Source: JBPRGG01 sp051418075
GTDB lineage: Bacteria; Bacteroidota; Bacteroidia; Cytophagales; Cyclobacteriaceae
DNA: 64,000 bases
Assembly: GCA_051418075.1 (NCBI GenBank)
Contig: JBPRGG010000056.1
Coordinates: 62,001-126,000 of the forward strand
Direction: 5' to 3'
Below, piece after piece: positions 33,133 to 42,298 of this stretch. A model generated the notes under the pieces. That model saw only the letters and a program-made list of their open reading frames with translations. It had not been told where the DNA came from and searched no databases. A program made the position numbers and the translations under genes. The first letter of the stretch is position 1; the number at the start of each line of letters is the position of its first letter.

Positions 33133-33798
33133 ATGAAATTTAAATTCGCATACTTTAGCCTGATATTGCTGATTTTGACCCTTTTCAATTGTAAAACACC
33201 AGACAGGGAACAAGATGAAGCAGTAAGGAACGACACCTCAGGGATGGAGCAAACAAGTTCAGTGGCAATATTCAATACTGATCAATTAACAGGGGCTCAG
33301 GCAAAATCCCTGGTAGGAGGGTTACCGGAAAAGGTACTTTCTGCCCTGGCTCAGGCAGATTTCGACCAGCTGGCCCAATATGTACATCCTGTAAAAGGTG
33401 TCAGGTTCTCTCCCTATGCCCATGTGGATACAGCAGAACAGGTAGTGCTTCAGCCCCAACAGCTAGGAAATATACCAGACACCACCTACACCTGGGGTTA
33501 TGAGGATGGATCTGGTGACCCTATCCGCATGAACTTTCATGACTATTATGAAGAATACATTTATGATGCCGATTTTCAGTCAGCTGACAGCATCTATTAT
33601 AACAAGGAACTACAACATGGAAATACCATTAACAACAGCTTTGAAATATATGATCATCATGTAATTGCAGAGTATTTTATAAATGGGCAGGATCCTCAAT
33701 TTGGAGGTATGGACTGGAAAGCCTTGCGGCTGGTATTTGAACGATACCAGGATCAATGGCATCTGGTAGGTATAATTCATTCCCAATGGACCATTTGA
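33133..33798 (+). CDS. Conserved hypothetical lipoprotein
   Basis: A 221-residue predicted lipoprotein: signal MKFKFAYFSLILLILTLFNC with Cys20 as lipid site. The mature part has no domain I can name, but contains GLPEKVLSALAQADFDQLAQYVHP, FSPYAHVDTAEQ, NFHDYYEEYIYD and the terminal VFERYQDQWHLVGIIHSQW, the style of an NTF2/SnoaL-like or related alpha-beta fold. Similar proteins exist in Bacteroidota and some Firmicutes, from memory. The frame is open to 32779, but that stretch is antisense to the antiporter gene, so I start at 33133 where the signal peptide begins. Confidence 0.8.
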   Translation: MKFKFAYFSLILLILTLFNCKTPDREQDEAVRNDTSGMEQTSSVAIFNTDQLTGAQAKSLVGGLPEKVLSALAQADFDQLAQYVHPVKGVRFSPYAHVDTAEQVVLQPQQLGNIPDTTYTWGYEDGSGDPIRMNFHDYYEEYIYDADFQSADSIYYNKELQHGNTINNSFEIYDHHVIAEYFINGQDPQFGGMDWKALRLVFERYQDQWHLVGIIHSQWTI

Positions 33799-33895
33799 TT
33801 TTTTCAGTCTGATTTTGGGTTATCCATTAAAATGTTTGCTTTGCCAGCATAAATATCAGTGATAAAAATTAATTTTTCCCTCTGATAAAAATTTA

Positions 33896-33903
33896 TAATT
33901 TTG
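33896..33903 (+). promoter_or_regulatory. -7 promoter element upstream of nadB
   Basis: TAATTTTG matches TAnnTTTG and stands 46 nt before the nadB start. No convincing -33 element was found. Confidence 0.4.
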
Positions 33904-33949
33904 GAACAAGTTCTTTAAAAAATGTATTTAAACAGAAAAAATACTTGAA

Positions 33950-35545
33950 TTGGAAATCCTGGAATCAGATTTTTTGGTAATTGGTAGTGGATTAGCTGGA
34001 TTAACCTTTGCTTTAAAAGTGGCAGATCAGGGAAGGGTTCACCTTATTACCAAAAAGAAAGCCAAAGAAAGTAATACTTCCTATGCCCAGGGGGGGATAG
34101 CCGCTGTAATATCTGAAGAAGATAATTTTGATTACCATAAAAATGACACCTTCATTGCCGGGGCCGGGCTATGCCACCATGATGCAGTAAATGTATTGGT
34201 GGAGGAAGGTCCTGCAAGAATAAAAGAACTGATCGATTGGGGTGTAAATTTCTCCAGGGATAAACTTAACCAGCAGTATGACCTGGCCAAAGAAGGGGGA
34301 CATTCCAGGAGCAGGATTTTACATGCCAAGGATATGACGGGTGCTGAAGTAGAAAGGGCCTTACTGGAAAAGATCGCTTCCCATCCCAATATTCATGTGT
34401 TTGAAAATCATATTGCTATTGACCTGATCACTGAACACCAGGCTTTAGGAAACCTGAAAGCATTTTTTAATATATGCTTTGGGGCCTATGTGCTGGATAA
34501 AAAAAATTCGGTCACCAAAGCCTTTAAATCGAAGTATACCCTGCTGGCTACAGGAGGGGCTTCACAGGTGTATCTGCATTCTACCAATCCAAAAATTGCC
34601 ACCGGAGATGGTATAGCCATGGCCTACCGGGCCGGAGTTCGAATTGCCAACATGGAATTTATCCAGTTTCACCCTACCTCATTATACAATCCGGGCCAAA
34701 AATCTTTCCTGATTTCAGAAGCATTGAGGGGGCACGGGGGGAGATTGATCAATGGGAAGGGTAAAGCTTTTATGAAAAATTATGATGAGCGAAGGGATTT
34801 GGCCCCGCGGGATATTGTAGCCAGGGCTATTGATTCAGAAATGAAAAAAGAAGGAGAAGATTGCGTTTATCTGGACATGACCCATCTGGATCCGGAAGAT
34901 GTCAAGAATCGATTTCCCAATATTTATAATCATTGTCTTAAATCCCTGAACCTGGACATTACCCGGGCTCCTATCCCGGTGGTACCGGCGGCTCATTATT
35001 TGTGTGGAGGTGTAATGACTGATCTGAATGGAGAAACTTCCATGCAGAACCTGTATGCCAGTGGAGAAGTCGCTCATACCGGTGTTCACGGAGCTAATCG
35101 CCTGGCCAGCAACAGCCTGCTGGAAGCCCTGGTATTCAGCCATCGGGCTGCCCGGCATATCCTGAATCAAGCTCAATTTGATAGTCATGAAGTGATCATC
35201 CCAGAGTGGTATGATAAAGGTTTGGCCAATGAAGAGGAATGGGTACTGATCAAACACAATCTTAAAGAGTTACAGCAGGTAATGTGGGATTATGTAGGAA
35301 TTGTTCGCTCAGGGAAACACCTGAACCGGGCCTATGGCAGGATCTTATTCCTTTATGAAGAAATTGAAAATTATTACAAAAGAACCAAAATTAGTCCCCG
35401 GTTATTGGCTTTGCGGAATTTGACCGCCATTGCCTATATGATCATCCGCTCAGCCCGGATCAGACATGAAAGCAGGGGGTTGCACTACATGACTGATTAT
35501 CCGGAACCATCTGACCGATATCTGAAAGATACCGTGATCTTCTAA
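33950..35545 (+). CDS. nadB: L-aspartate oxidase
   Basis: A 531-residue FAD enzyme that oxidises L-aspartate to iminoaspartate, the first step of NAD synthesis; with quinolinate synthase it forms quinolinate. Landmarks: FAD motif GSGLAGLTFALKVAD at 12-26, SNTSYAQGGIAAVISEEDNF, the active-site region GGHSRSRILHAKD, GDGIAMAYRAG, FIQFHPTSLY, HGGRLIN, and HYLCGGVMTDLNG with ASGEVAHTGVHGANRLASNSLLE, all standard for NadB. The start codon is TTG; the only nearby ATG (33922) is out of frame, and the FAD motif leaves no room for a later start. nadA and nadC are not in the window. Confidence 0.96.
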   Translation: MEILESDFLVIGSGLAGLTFALKVADQGRVHLITKKKAKESNTSYAQGGIAAVISEEDNFDYHKNDTFIAGAGLCHHDAVNVLVEEGPARIKELIDWGVNFSRDKLNQQYDLAKEGGHSRSRILHAKDMTGAEVERALLEKIASHPNIHVFENHIAIDLITEHQALGNLKAFFNICFGAYVLDKKNSVTKAFKSKYTLLATGGASQVYLHSTNPKIATGDGIAMAYRAGVRIANMEFIQFHPTSLYNPGQKSFLISEALRGHGGRLINGKGKAFMKNYDERRDLAPRDIVARAIDSEMKKEGEDCVYLDMTHLDPEDVKNRFPNIYNHCLKSLNLDITRAPIPVVPAAHYLCGGVMTDLNGETSMQNLYASGEVAHTGVHGANRLASNSLLEALVFSHRAARHILNQAQFDSHEVIIPEWYDKGLANEEEWVLIKHNLKELQQVMWDYVGIVRSGKHLNRAYGRILFLYEEIENYYKRTKISPRLLALRNLTAIAYMIIRSARIRHESRGLHYMTDYPEPSDRYLKDTVIF

Positions 35546-35922
35546 ACACTCTTTCTAAATCTGATATTTCTATATATAGACAAAAAGGCTGCCAGTATAA
35601 AGAAAATAGCCGTAAGCCAGTCTATCAGGTCAGAACTTACCTCAATCCCCGTTACTTCCCTGGTAAAATAAGTTATAAAAGAAGCTGGAAGGTCTGATTC
35701 ACCTAATTTTCTTTTAATCTGCCAGTGCCAGTCAGTCAGTGGACAATATCCCAGACCATACCAGATGCCCAGAACCAACCATGATCCAGCCGTAAGAAGG
35801 ATTGTTGCAAGGTGTAGCTTTAAAGTTTTTTTCCAGACCCACCCGGTCAGGTTAAAACCTATTAGTATCAGGTGCAAACCAAAAAAAAGGATATCTAATA
35901 AGACCAGGGTAGGTTTTTCCAT
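35542..35922 (-). CDS. DUF2784 family membrane protein
   Basis: A 126-residue protein with four predicted helices (about 5-25, 35-55, 98-115). It carries the DUF2784 signature WYGLGYCPLTDWHWQIKRKLG at about 54-74 (cut here: GLGYCPLTDWHW and IKRKLG). The Cys-Pro-Leu-Thr segment and the following amphipathic loop are shared by small membrane proteins of unknown function in many bacteria. Its stop overlaps the nadB stop by 4 nt (convergent). It is 14 nt downstream of the PAS histidine kinase on the same strand, so it may be co-transcribed with it. Confidence 0.85.
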   Translation of the reverse strand: MEKPTLVLLDILFFGLHLILIGFNLTGWVWKKTLKLHLATILLTAGSWLVLGIWYGLGYCPLTDWHWQIKRKLGESDLPASFITYFTREVTGIEVSSDLIDWLTAIFFILAAFLSIYRNIRFRKSV

Positions 35923-35936
35923 CAGGCTTTTACGGT

Positions 35937-38846
35937 TTAAAAATTATTAGGCAATTCAAGGGCAAAGGTTGAGCCTTGTCTGGGTGTACTTTCCAGGGAT
36001 ATCCTGCCCCCTAATTTTTCTACTGCCTGCTTGACGATGTATAAACCTATTCCGGATCCCTCCGAATATTCATGGCCCCGGAAAAACATATCAAAGATCA
36101 AGGTTTGAAATTCTTTGGGAATACCTAAGCCATTGTCTTCGATGGATATCTTTACTATTTTTTGATCAGACACTACTTTTATATCTAAATAAGGCTCCGT
36201 TTTATCCAGATCGGCATACTTGATGGAGTTAGACAACAAGTTACGGAAGATCTCATTGATCCGTACTTTATCCCCAATATAGGTAGTACCTGTTATTTCA
36301 ACTCTTTTAATGATACCTTCATAGTTTTTCAGGTAGGCCAATTCTTCCATACATTGATTTATAATTTCTTGAAAATCAATCTCTTCTAAAGTAAGCTTGG
36401 TATTGAGATTGCGGGAATGACTTAGAATATCTCGGATAAAATGATCCAGCTTATTGATACTTTTATCTATAAGGTCCAGGTACTGCACCTCATGATTTTC
36501 CATCCTTTGCAGATTAATCAAACCTTTGACCGAGCTTAGCGGTGCTTTCAAATCATGAGATACTCTATACACAAAATTATTCAATTCCGTATTACGGGTT
36601 TTCAATTCATCTTCAGCTAACCTGGATGCAGTAATATCCTGTATTGTCCCCAGAATCTTTTCACGGCCATGATCATACATGATTTCAGCTATGGAACGCA
36701 CGTAACGTAAAGCCTGATCATTGTGACGATATATTCTGTAAACTACATCATAACCGGATTTTTTATCTACCAATGCTTCCATGGCTTTTCTGACCATTGG
36801 TAAATCCTCAGGATGTATGTTGGCATAGGCTGTTTCCAATGACATACAGGGATATTCTCTGATCATTCCTAAAATTCGAAAAGCCTCTTCTGATGCACAA
36901 AGCCTATCTGTACCTATCTTATGCTCCCAGTCTCCTACGTGAGCTACTTTTTGAGCTCTTTTCAGCCGGTTTTCATTTTTAACCAATTCCCTTTCCTTTT
37001 TATATTTTTCAGTGACATCATGAAAAACCAAAATAGTACCTAACAAAGTACCATCCTTCTTTAAAATGGGGGCTACACTATCAGCAATCTGACAACTGGT
37101 ACCATCTTTTCTGATTATTTCAGTATGATTGTTTAAAGCAAGGATCTGCTTGATTTTAAGTACCTGTTCCACCGGATTTTCCAGTTCCTTTCCGTTCAGC
37201 GAATTTCTCAGGCGGAAAATTGTTTTAACGGATTTACCCATCGCCTCCTGCTTTGACCAGCCGGTGATTTCTTCAGCTATTTGATTGATTCTTACAACCA
37301 CACCCTTTTGATCGGTAGCAATTACCGCATCGCCAATACTCTCCAGAGTAATAGACAGATTTTCCTTACTTGCCTCTAATTGTTCCTGAAATTGAATAAG
37401 TTGAGTAATGTCTCTTGAAGACCATATGACCAGATCCTGTGCTATATCCTGGTCATAAAAATAAGATGTTCTGCCTTCAAACCATTTGAGCTGTCCATCA
37501 GGATACCTTAAAGGATACTGATAGGAATTCGAACGTTTTTCCCGGATGGTTTTCCTGATGATCTGAAGAAAGGTTTCGGTTTGAGACTGACTGAAAAAAT
37601 CCTTTAAATACTTTCCTTCAAGTTCCTCCACCGGCATAGTAAGTAATTCTTTATTACTACTCAATACTTCATGATATTTTCCATCTGCATCAAATATGTA
37701 AACCGCATCAGGCATGGAATTTAAAAGTGCATCCAGTTTGCATCTTTCTGCTTCTATTTTGGATTGAGCCTGCTTCACTTCTGTCAGGTCAAATACAATA
37801 CCTCTCAATCCTTTCACCTCACCATTTTTAAGGATTCTAGAAGTAGAAACGATCATGGGAAAAGTGGTACCATCTTTTCTGAGCGCAGTAAATTCCTGCC
37901 TGCCACTCTCCTGGTTGGATAATACAGCCCTGATACTTTGCAAGGCCAGGTCTCTTTCTTCCGGCACCATGATATCGGTCACAGAGATATGTCGTTTTTC
38001 CAAATCATCCGGTTGATAACCAAAAGCTTTCAATCCGCTGGAATTCACAAAAATCAAATTACCCTGCCTGTTAATTTCAAAAATGGTTTGGGGCAGAAAA
38101 TTGACCAACTCACGATATTTGGCTTCACTATCTTTAATAATAATATCTGCCATTTTTTTATCGGTGATGTCTTCATAGGTGCCAAAAATGCCTACAATTT
38201 TTCCTAAATCATCAAATATGGGCAGTTTACTGGTCCTTAACCAGGCCACACTGCCATCTGCCCTTTTTTGTACCTGCTCAATATCAGATATACCTCTACC
38301 TGTATTTAATATGCTGATATCATCCTGACGATAAGAACCGGCATTATCCATCCAGGAACATTCAAAGTCTGTTTTACCTATTAATTCATCAATCTGATCA
38401 AATCCGGCATCTTTTAAAAAGCTTTCATTCCCACCCAGATATCTAAAATTCCGGTCTTTCCAGAATATTCTTTGAGGAATTGTATCCAAAACCATTTGTA
38501 GTAGTGATTTTGGCTGAGATGTTACCATCGGAACATCAGGCTTAATAAAAATATAAAATTTTTGACTTTTTGGTTCGGATATTACATGGATTGTGGCTTC
38601 ATAAGCCAACAATTCCTTTTCAGATTGGTGAACAAAACTTTTTTGATGATGATCATTGGTGTTTTTCAGGGCAGAAGTAACTTCGGGCAGGATTTTTTGG
38701 ATAGGTTGCTGAAGCGCTTTTGCTGAAGATACTTTAAACATGCGCTCCATGCCTTCATTCCATTGTATAATGATAAATTGCTCATCTACAACAACTAACC
38801 CTTTTTGCAACTTATGTTTTACTTCTAACTTACCTTCTCTCATCAA
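35937..38846 (-). CDS. Multi-PAS sensor histidine kinase
   Basis: A 969-residue cytoplasmic kinase without membrane segments. A short N-terminal PAS-like part (1-105) is followed by five PAS/PAC units: about 112-235 (LDTIPQRIFWKDRNF), 240-360 (NFLPQTIFEINRQG), 365-485 (LNSMPDAVYIFDADG), 490-615 (ESIGDAVIATDQKGVVVRI) and 625-745 (RAQKVAHVGDWEHKIG, a PAS_3 type). The HisKA region has the phospho-His near 764 in YRVSHDLKAPLSSVKG, and the ATPase domain ends ALELPNNF with boxes EDNGLGIP and GSGIGLYIVKQAV. Its kinase half closely resembles the kinase at 56388-58193 and probably shares ancestry. No receiver domain or adjacent regulator is present. Confidence 0.94.
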   Translation of the reverse strand: MMREGKLEVKHKLQKGLVVVDEQFIIIQWNEGMERMFKVSSAKALQQPIQKILPEVTSALKNTNDHHQKSFVHQSEKELLAYEATIHVISEPKSQKFYIFIKPDVPMVTSQPKSLLQMVLDTIPQRIFWKDRNFRYLGGNESFLKDAGFDQIDELIGKTDFECSWMDNAGSYRQDDISILNTGRGISDIEQVQKRADGSVAWLRTSKLPIFDDLGKIVGIFGTYEDITDKKMADIIIKDSEAKYRELVNFLPQTIFEINRQGNLIFVNSSGLKAFGYQPDDLEKRHISVTDIMVPEERDLALQSIRAVLSNQESGRQEFTALRKDGTTFPMIVSTSRILKNGEVKGLRGIVFDLTEVKQAQSKIEAERCKLDALLNSMPDAVYIFDADGKYHEVLSSNKELLTMPVEELEGKYLKDFFSQSQTETFLQIIRKTIREKRSNSYQYPLRYPDGQLKWFEGRTSYFYDQDIAQDLVIWSSRDITQLIQFQEQLEASKENLSITLESIGDAVIATDQKGVVVRINQIAEEITGWSKQEAMGKSVKTIFRLRNSLNGKELENPVEQVLKIKQILALNNHTEIIRKDGTSCQIADSVAPILKKDGTLLGTILVFHDVTEKYKKERELVKNENRLKRAQKVAHVGDWEHKIGTDRLCASEEAFRILGMIREYPCMSLETAYANIHPEDLPMVRKAMEALVDKKSGYDVVYRIYRHNDQALRYVRSIAEIMYDHGREKILGTIQDITASRLAEDELKTRNTELNNFVYRVSHDLKAPLSSVKGLINLQRMENHEVQYLDLIDKSINKLDHFIRDILSHSRNLNTKLTLEEIDFQEIINQCMEELAYLKNYEGIIKRVEITGTTYIGDKVRINEIFRNLLSNSIKYADLDKTEPYLDIKVVSDQKIVKISIEDNGLGIPKEFQTLIFDMFFRGHEYSEGSGIGLYIVKQAVEKLGGRISLESTPRQGSTFALELPNNF

Positions 38847-39014
38847 TTATACTAGTATTCCAAAGTTTGAATTTAAACTGATGATTGCAGGAATAAAAAA
38901 AAATCATTTCTAAATCTTTCTGATGTATGTAATATTATTAATTTAAACTAAAATATAGTTGATCGCTACTCCATAACGTATGGTGAAAAAAAATATAAAT
39001 AAATTCAAAATAGT

Positions 39015-39036
39015 TGAACATATGTTCATATGTTTG
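39015..39036 (+). promoter_or_regulatory. Operator and -7 box of the ArsR-sulfur cluster
   Basis: TGAACATATGTTCA at 39015-39028 is a perfect 14-bp palindrome, directly followed by TATGTTTG (39029-39036), a match to TAnnTTTG. The 28-nt leader then reaches the ArsR start at 39064. A symmetrical site covering the promoter spacer is typical of ArsR-type autorepression. Confidence 0.7.
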
Positions 39037-39063
39037 CGTTAGATAAAATAAAAAGAAACAAAC

Positions 39064-39375
39064 ATGGAAATCGTAAACATTGAAAACAGTATTGATGTAA
39101 AAAAATTAGAGCATGTTGCCTTTATCCTAAAAACGATTGCTCATCCTCTTCGTATTGGTATCATAGATCTGCTGACACATAATGAAAAATTATGCGTCAA
39201 CGATATTTGTGAAAAACTTAATTCCGAACAGTCCCTTACCTCTCATCACCTCTCCAACATGAAATTAAAAGGAATTCTGGACAGTACCAGGGAAGGAAAA
39301 AACATATATTATACCCTGAAAATGAAAGAAGTAAATGAGGTAATTAACTGTATGAATCGTTGTAACGCCTTTTAA
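39064..39375 (+). CDS. ArsR/SmtB-family regulator, probably persulfide-responsive
   Basis: A 103-residue winged-helix repressor: LEHVAFILKTIAHPLRIGIIDLL, LCVNDICEKLNSEQSLTSHHLSNMKLKGIL and the wing STREGKNIYYTL. Cys44 and Cys49 lie near the alpha3 position and Cys96 and Cys100 near the C-terminus. In sulfide-responsive ArsR proteins (BigR, SqrR) one Cys from each of these areas forms a tetrasulfide that releases DNA, so a similar mechanism fits. Metal or arsenite sensing by the same cysteines is the alternative. It heads a cluster with a TauE/SafE exporter, a persulfide dioxygenase-like protein and a rhodanese, which favours the sulfur role. Confidence 0.9.
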   Translation: MEIVNIENSIDVKKLEHVAFILKTIAHPLRIGIIDLLTHNEKLCVNDICEKLNSEQSLTSHHLSNMKLKGILDSTREGKNIYYTLKMKEVNEVINCMNRCNAF

Positions 39376-39420
39376 TTATAAGCCTGATCTGATTCTTATC
39401 ATATTTTTTAATCTTTTGTA

Positions 39421-40431
39421 ATGACCGACCTGATAGGTTATATAGTAGCTGTATTAACTGGTGTAACCTTAGGACTAATTGGTGGAGGAGGTTCAATTTT
39501 AACAGTACCTGTGCTGGTTTATCTGTTTGAATTAAACGCTTCCATAGCTACAGGTTATTCCTTATTTGTAGTAGGCATTTCAGCCCTGGTAGGCGTAGTC
39601 AGTTACATTAAAAAGGGATTGCTTGACTATAAAACAGCTGTAGTTTTTGCCATTCCCTCCCTGATAGCAGTTTTTATAGCACGAAAATTTCTGATACCGG
39701 GTATCCCTCAAAACCTTTTTACCATTGGTAAACTGGATATAACGGATGATGTATTCTTTCTGATCTTACTACTGCTGGTGATAGGGTTATTGGTTTTTTT
39801 AATCATTCGGCGCACACTAAAACAAGATATTCGCTTTAAAAGTGTATTCTGGTTAATGGTACCGGCCGCTATCATGGTATACGTTATGAGACAATTTATT
39901 ATTCCTGCATTGCCTCAAAACCTGTTGGTGGTTCAGGGTTTTAGCCTAACCAAAGACATGGTAATCATGCTGATCTTCGCTTTTGTAATGATCCTTTCAG
40001 CATTTTCAATGATCAGGTCCAGGAAGTCAAAACTGGCAGAAAATCCACCGGATAGATCCTCACAAATGAAATATCCCAGGCTGGTTATTCAGGGTTTGGG
40101 TGTAGGTACTGTAACCGGTACTGTAGGCGCAGGAGGAGGTTTCCTGATCGTTCCTGCTCTGGTAGTTCTGGCCAAACTACCCATGAAGCTGGCGGTTGGA
40201 ACATCATTACTGATCATCGCCACCCAGTCTTTGATCGGTTTTATCGGTGACATTTCTAATCACCGGATAGACTGGTCTTTTCTTTTGACCTTTTCAGGAT
40301 TGTCTATAGTAGGTATAATTTTAGGAGGTTATTTGAGCAATTTTATTTCTGAGGCCAATCTGAAAAAAGGATTTGGCTACTTTGTATTGCTTATGGGCCT
40401 TTTCATTTTTATAAAGGAACTTATTTTGTAA
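39421..40431 (+). CDS. TauE/SafE (TSUP) sulfite/sulfur-compound transporter with internal duplication
   Basis: A 336-residue membrane protein of the TSUP family: GVTLGLIGGGGSILTVPVL near the start and the second copy of the family motif GTVTGTVGAGGGFLIVPALV near 229-247. Family members of this kind are usually about 260-270 residues. Here residues 75-131 and 144-200 are similar to each other (RKFLIPGIPQNL and RQFIIPALPQNL, offset 69 residues), so a segment of about 69 residues appears to have been duplicated in tandem, adding two helices. The transporter moves sulfite, thiosulfate or other sulfur anions out of or into the cell. Position in the ArsR-sulfur cluster supports the sulfur substrate. 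Confidence 0.92.
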   Translation: MTDLIGYIVAVLTGVTLGLIGGGGSILTVPVLVYLFELNASIATGYSLFVVGISALVGVVSYIKKGLLDYKTAVVFAIPSLIAVFIARKFLIPGIPQNLFTIGKLDITDDVFFLILLLLVIGLLVFLIIRRTLKQDIRFKSVFWLMVPAAIMVYVMRQFIIPALPQNLLVVQGFSLTKDMVIMLIFAFVMILSAFSMIRSRKSKLAENPPDRSSQMKYPRLVIQGLGVGTVTGTVGAGGGFLIVPALVVLAKLPMKLAVGTSLLIIATQSLIGFIGDISNHRIDWSFLLTFSGLSIVGIILGGYLSNFISEANLKKGFGYFVLLMGLFIFIKELIL

Positions 40432-40453
40432 TCGTAATAAAGAATTTTATTAT

Positions 40454-41803
40454 ATGAAAGTAAAACAATTTTTTGACGACAGCCTGGCTCATGCATCCTA
40501 TGCTGTATTGAGCCAAAACGAAATCGCTTTAATTGATCCGGCCAGAGATCCAAAACCTTATCTGGACTATGCCGAAAAGCATGATGCCCGGATCATTGCA
40601 GTTATTGAAACTCATCCACATGCTGATTTCGTCAGCAGCCATTTGGAGATCAGCCTGCTTACCGGAGCTACAATTTATGTAAGTGAAAAGCTGGGAGCAG
40701 ACTATCCTCACCAGACATTGGATCAGGGAGATCAGTTAAGGGTAGGCAAGATCATTCTGGAGGCTTTAAACACCCCGGGACATTCTCCTGACAGCATCAG
40801 CATAGTAGCTAAGGATGAACAGGGCAGAAACAGGTATGTATTCACTGGAGATACTTTGTTTATAGGTGATGTGGGAAGGCCGGATCTGAGAGAGTCGGCT
40901 GGAAAAATAACCGCCAAAAAAGAAGAATTAGCCCGGGATATGTTCCACTCTACCCGGGATATCCTGATGAAACTGGAAAAAGACGTAGTGGTGTATCCTG
41001 CTCACGGTGCCGGTTCACTGTGCGGAAAAAGTCTTAGTCCCGAAAGATCCAGCACCATTGGTAAGGAAATAGATCATAATCCGGCCTTACAACCTATGAA
41101 CCAGGATGAATTTGTGCAGTTTTTGCTGAAAGATCAGCCTTTTATGCCCAAGTATTTTGGCTATAATGTGGAATTGAACAAAAAAGGGGTGAAAAATTAC
41201 CGGGAAAGTATTTCTTCAGTTGAACATATAGATAACAATACTCCTTTAAAAGACAGTATTGTGGTCATTGATGCCCGCGCGTCTGAACAATTTAAACAAG
41301 GCCATTTAAAAGGAGCTATAAATATCATCAACGATAATAAATTCGAAACCTGGCTGGGTGCCATTGTGGACCCGGGAGAAAAATTCTATTTGATTACCAA
41401 AAATGAATCCGAGTTGGAAGAAGTGATAGCAAGAACTGCCAAAATTGGATATGAAACACAAATTGAAGCGGCTTTATTTAATCCTGACCGGGCCAGTCAG
41501 GTCAGCCCTGCCCTGGATCTTGAATCCTTCAAGAGTAATCCGGGTGATTATTATATTGTAGACATCAGAAACCCTTCCGAATTGGAAGAAGGGAAGTATT
41601 TTGATCAAGCCGACCACATTCCGCTTTACGACCTGAGGGAGAAAGCCTCCCAAATTAATACAGACAAGCCGGTAATTGTACATTGTTCAGGTGGCTACCG
41701 CTCAGCAGCCGGAGCCAGTATCATACAGGCCCAACTTCCCAACAACAAAGTGATCGATATGGGAGACAAGATCAAAGAATTTGAAAATTCCAAAGTCAAT
41801 TAA
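40454..41803 (+). CDS. Persulfide-dioxygenase-like MBL hydrolase fused to two rhodanese domains
   Basis: A 449-residue cytoplasmic protein. Residues 1-245 are a metallo-beta-lactamase-fold domain of the ETHE1/persulfide dioxygenase type: THPHADFVSSHLEI at 53-66 (metal ligands His54, His56, Asp58), NTPGHSPDSISI, FTGDTLFIGDVGRPDLR and YPAHGAGSLCGKS. Residues 255-340 form a rhodanese domain whose active-site loop LITKNESE lacks the catalytic Cys and is probably structural. Residues 365-449 are an active-type rhodanese with VHCSGGYRS (Cys near 411). The enzyme likely oxidises glutathione or low-molecular-weight persulfide to sulfite and then handles the sulfane sulfur. It lies 22 nt after the TSUP gene. 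Confidence 0.93.
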   Translation: MKVKQFFDDSLAHASYAVLSQNEIALIDPARDPKPYLDYAEKHDARIIAVIETHPHADFVSSHLEISLLTGATIYVSEKLGADYPHQTLDQGDQLRVGKIILEALNTPGHSPDSISIVAKDEQGRNRYVFTGDTLFIGDVGRPDLRESAGKITAKKEELARDMFHSTRDILMKLEKDVVVYPAHGAGSLCGKSLSPERSSTIGKEIDHNPALQPMNQDEFVQFLLKDQPFMPKYFGYNVELNKKGVKNYRESISSVEHIDNNTPLKDSIVVIDARASEQFKQGHLKGAINIINDNKFETWLGAIVDPGEKFYLITKNESELEEVIARTAKIGYETQIEAALFNPDRASQVSPALDLESFKSNPGDYYIVDIRNPSELEEGKYFDQADHIPLYDLREKASQINTDKPVIVHCSGGYRSAAGASIIQAQLPNNKVIDMGDKIKEFENSKVN

Positions 41804-41874
41804 TTTATTGAACATGTGCAAAACCATATCTTGTCAAATGAGTTACGGGATATGGTTACCTTAATTAAAAAGCC

Positions 41875-42192
41875 ATGGAATACAAAGAAATTAACAGCGA
41901 TGAACTGGAAAAAATCCTGAACCAGGATGATATGGACAGCTATATTTTGCTGGATGTAAGAACACCAAGGGAGTATGATGAGGAACATATACCTGACTCT
42001 ACCCTTATCAATATCTATGATCAGGATTTCCCGGAGCAGGTAGCCAAGCTTGACCGGGATAAAACCTACTATGTCTATTGCCGTAGCGGAAAAAGAAGCG
42101 CTGATGCCTGCATAATCATGCATGATTTAGGCTTTAGAAAACTGCATAATTTGACCGGTGGAATTATAGGTTGGCATGGCCCTACGGAATAA
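41875..42192 (+). CDS. Single-domain rhodanese
   Basis: A 105-residue sulfurtransferase: LLDVRTPREYDEEHIPDS, INIYDQDFPEQV and the active loop VYCRSGKRSADACI with catalytic Cys69, followed by FRKLHNLTGGIIGWHG. It transfers sulfane sulfur from thiosulfate or persulfides to a thiol acceptor. It is the last gene of the sulfur cluster, 71 nt after the MBL-rhodanese gene, and is intact with no signal peptide, so it acts in the cytoplasm. Confidence 0.93.
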   Translation: MEYKEINSDELEKILNQDDMDSYILLDVRTPREYDEEHIPDSTLINIYDQDFPEQVAKLDRDKTYYVYCRSGKRSADACIIMHDLGFRKLHNLTGGIIGWHGPTE

Positions 42193-42298
42193 ATATTGCT
42201 GTTACATCCTAATCTGCCAATAAACCTGCCTTCATTTAGGAACTTAAGGTGAATATGATTACATTTAGTCCTGAGCTATCTATCGATATTGATCAGGA

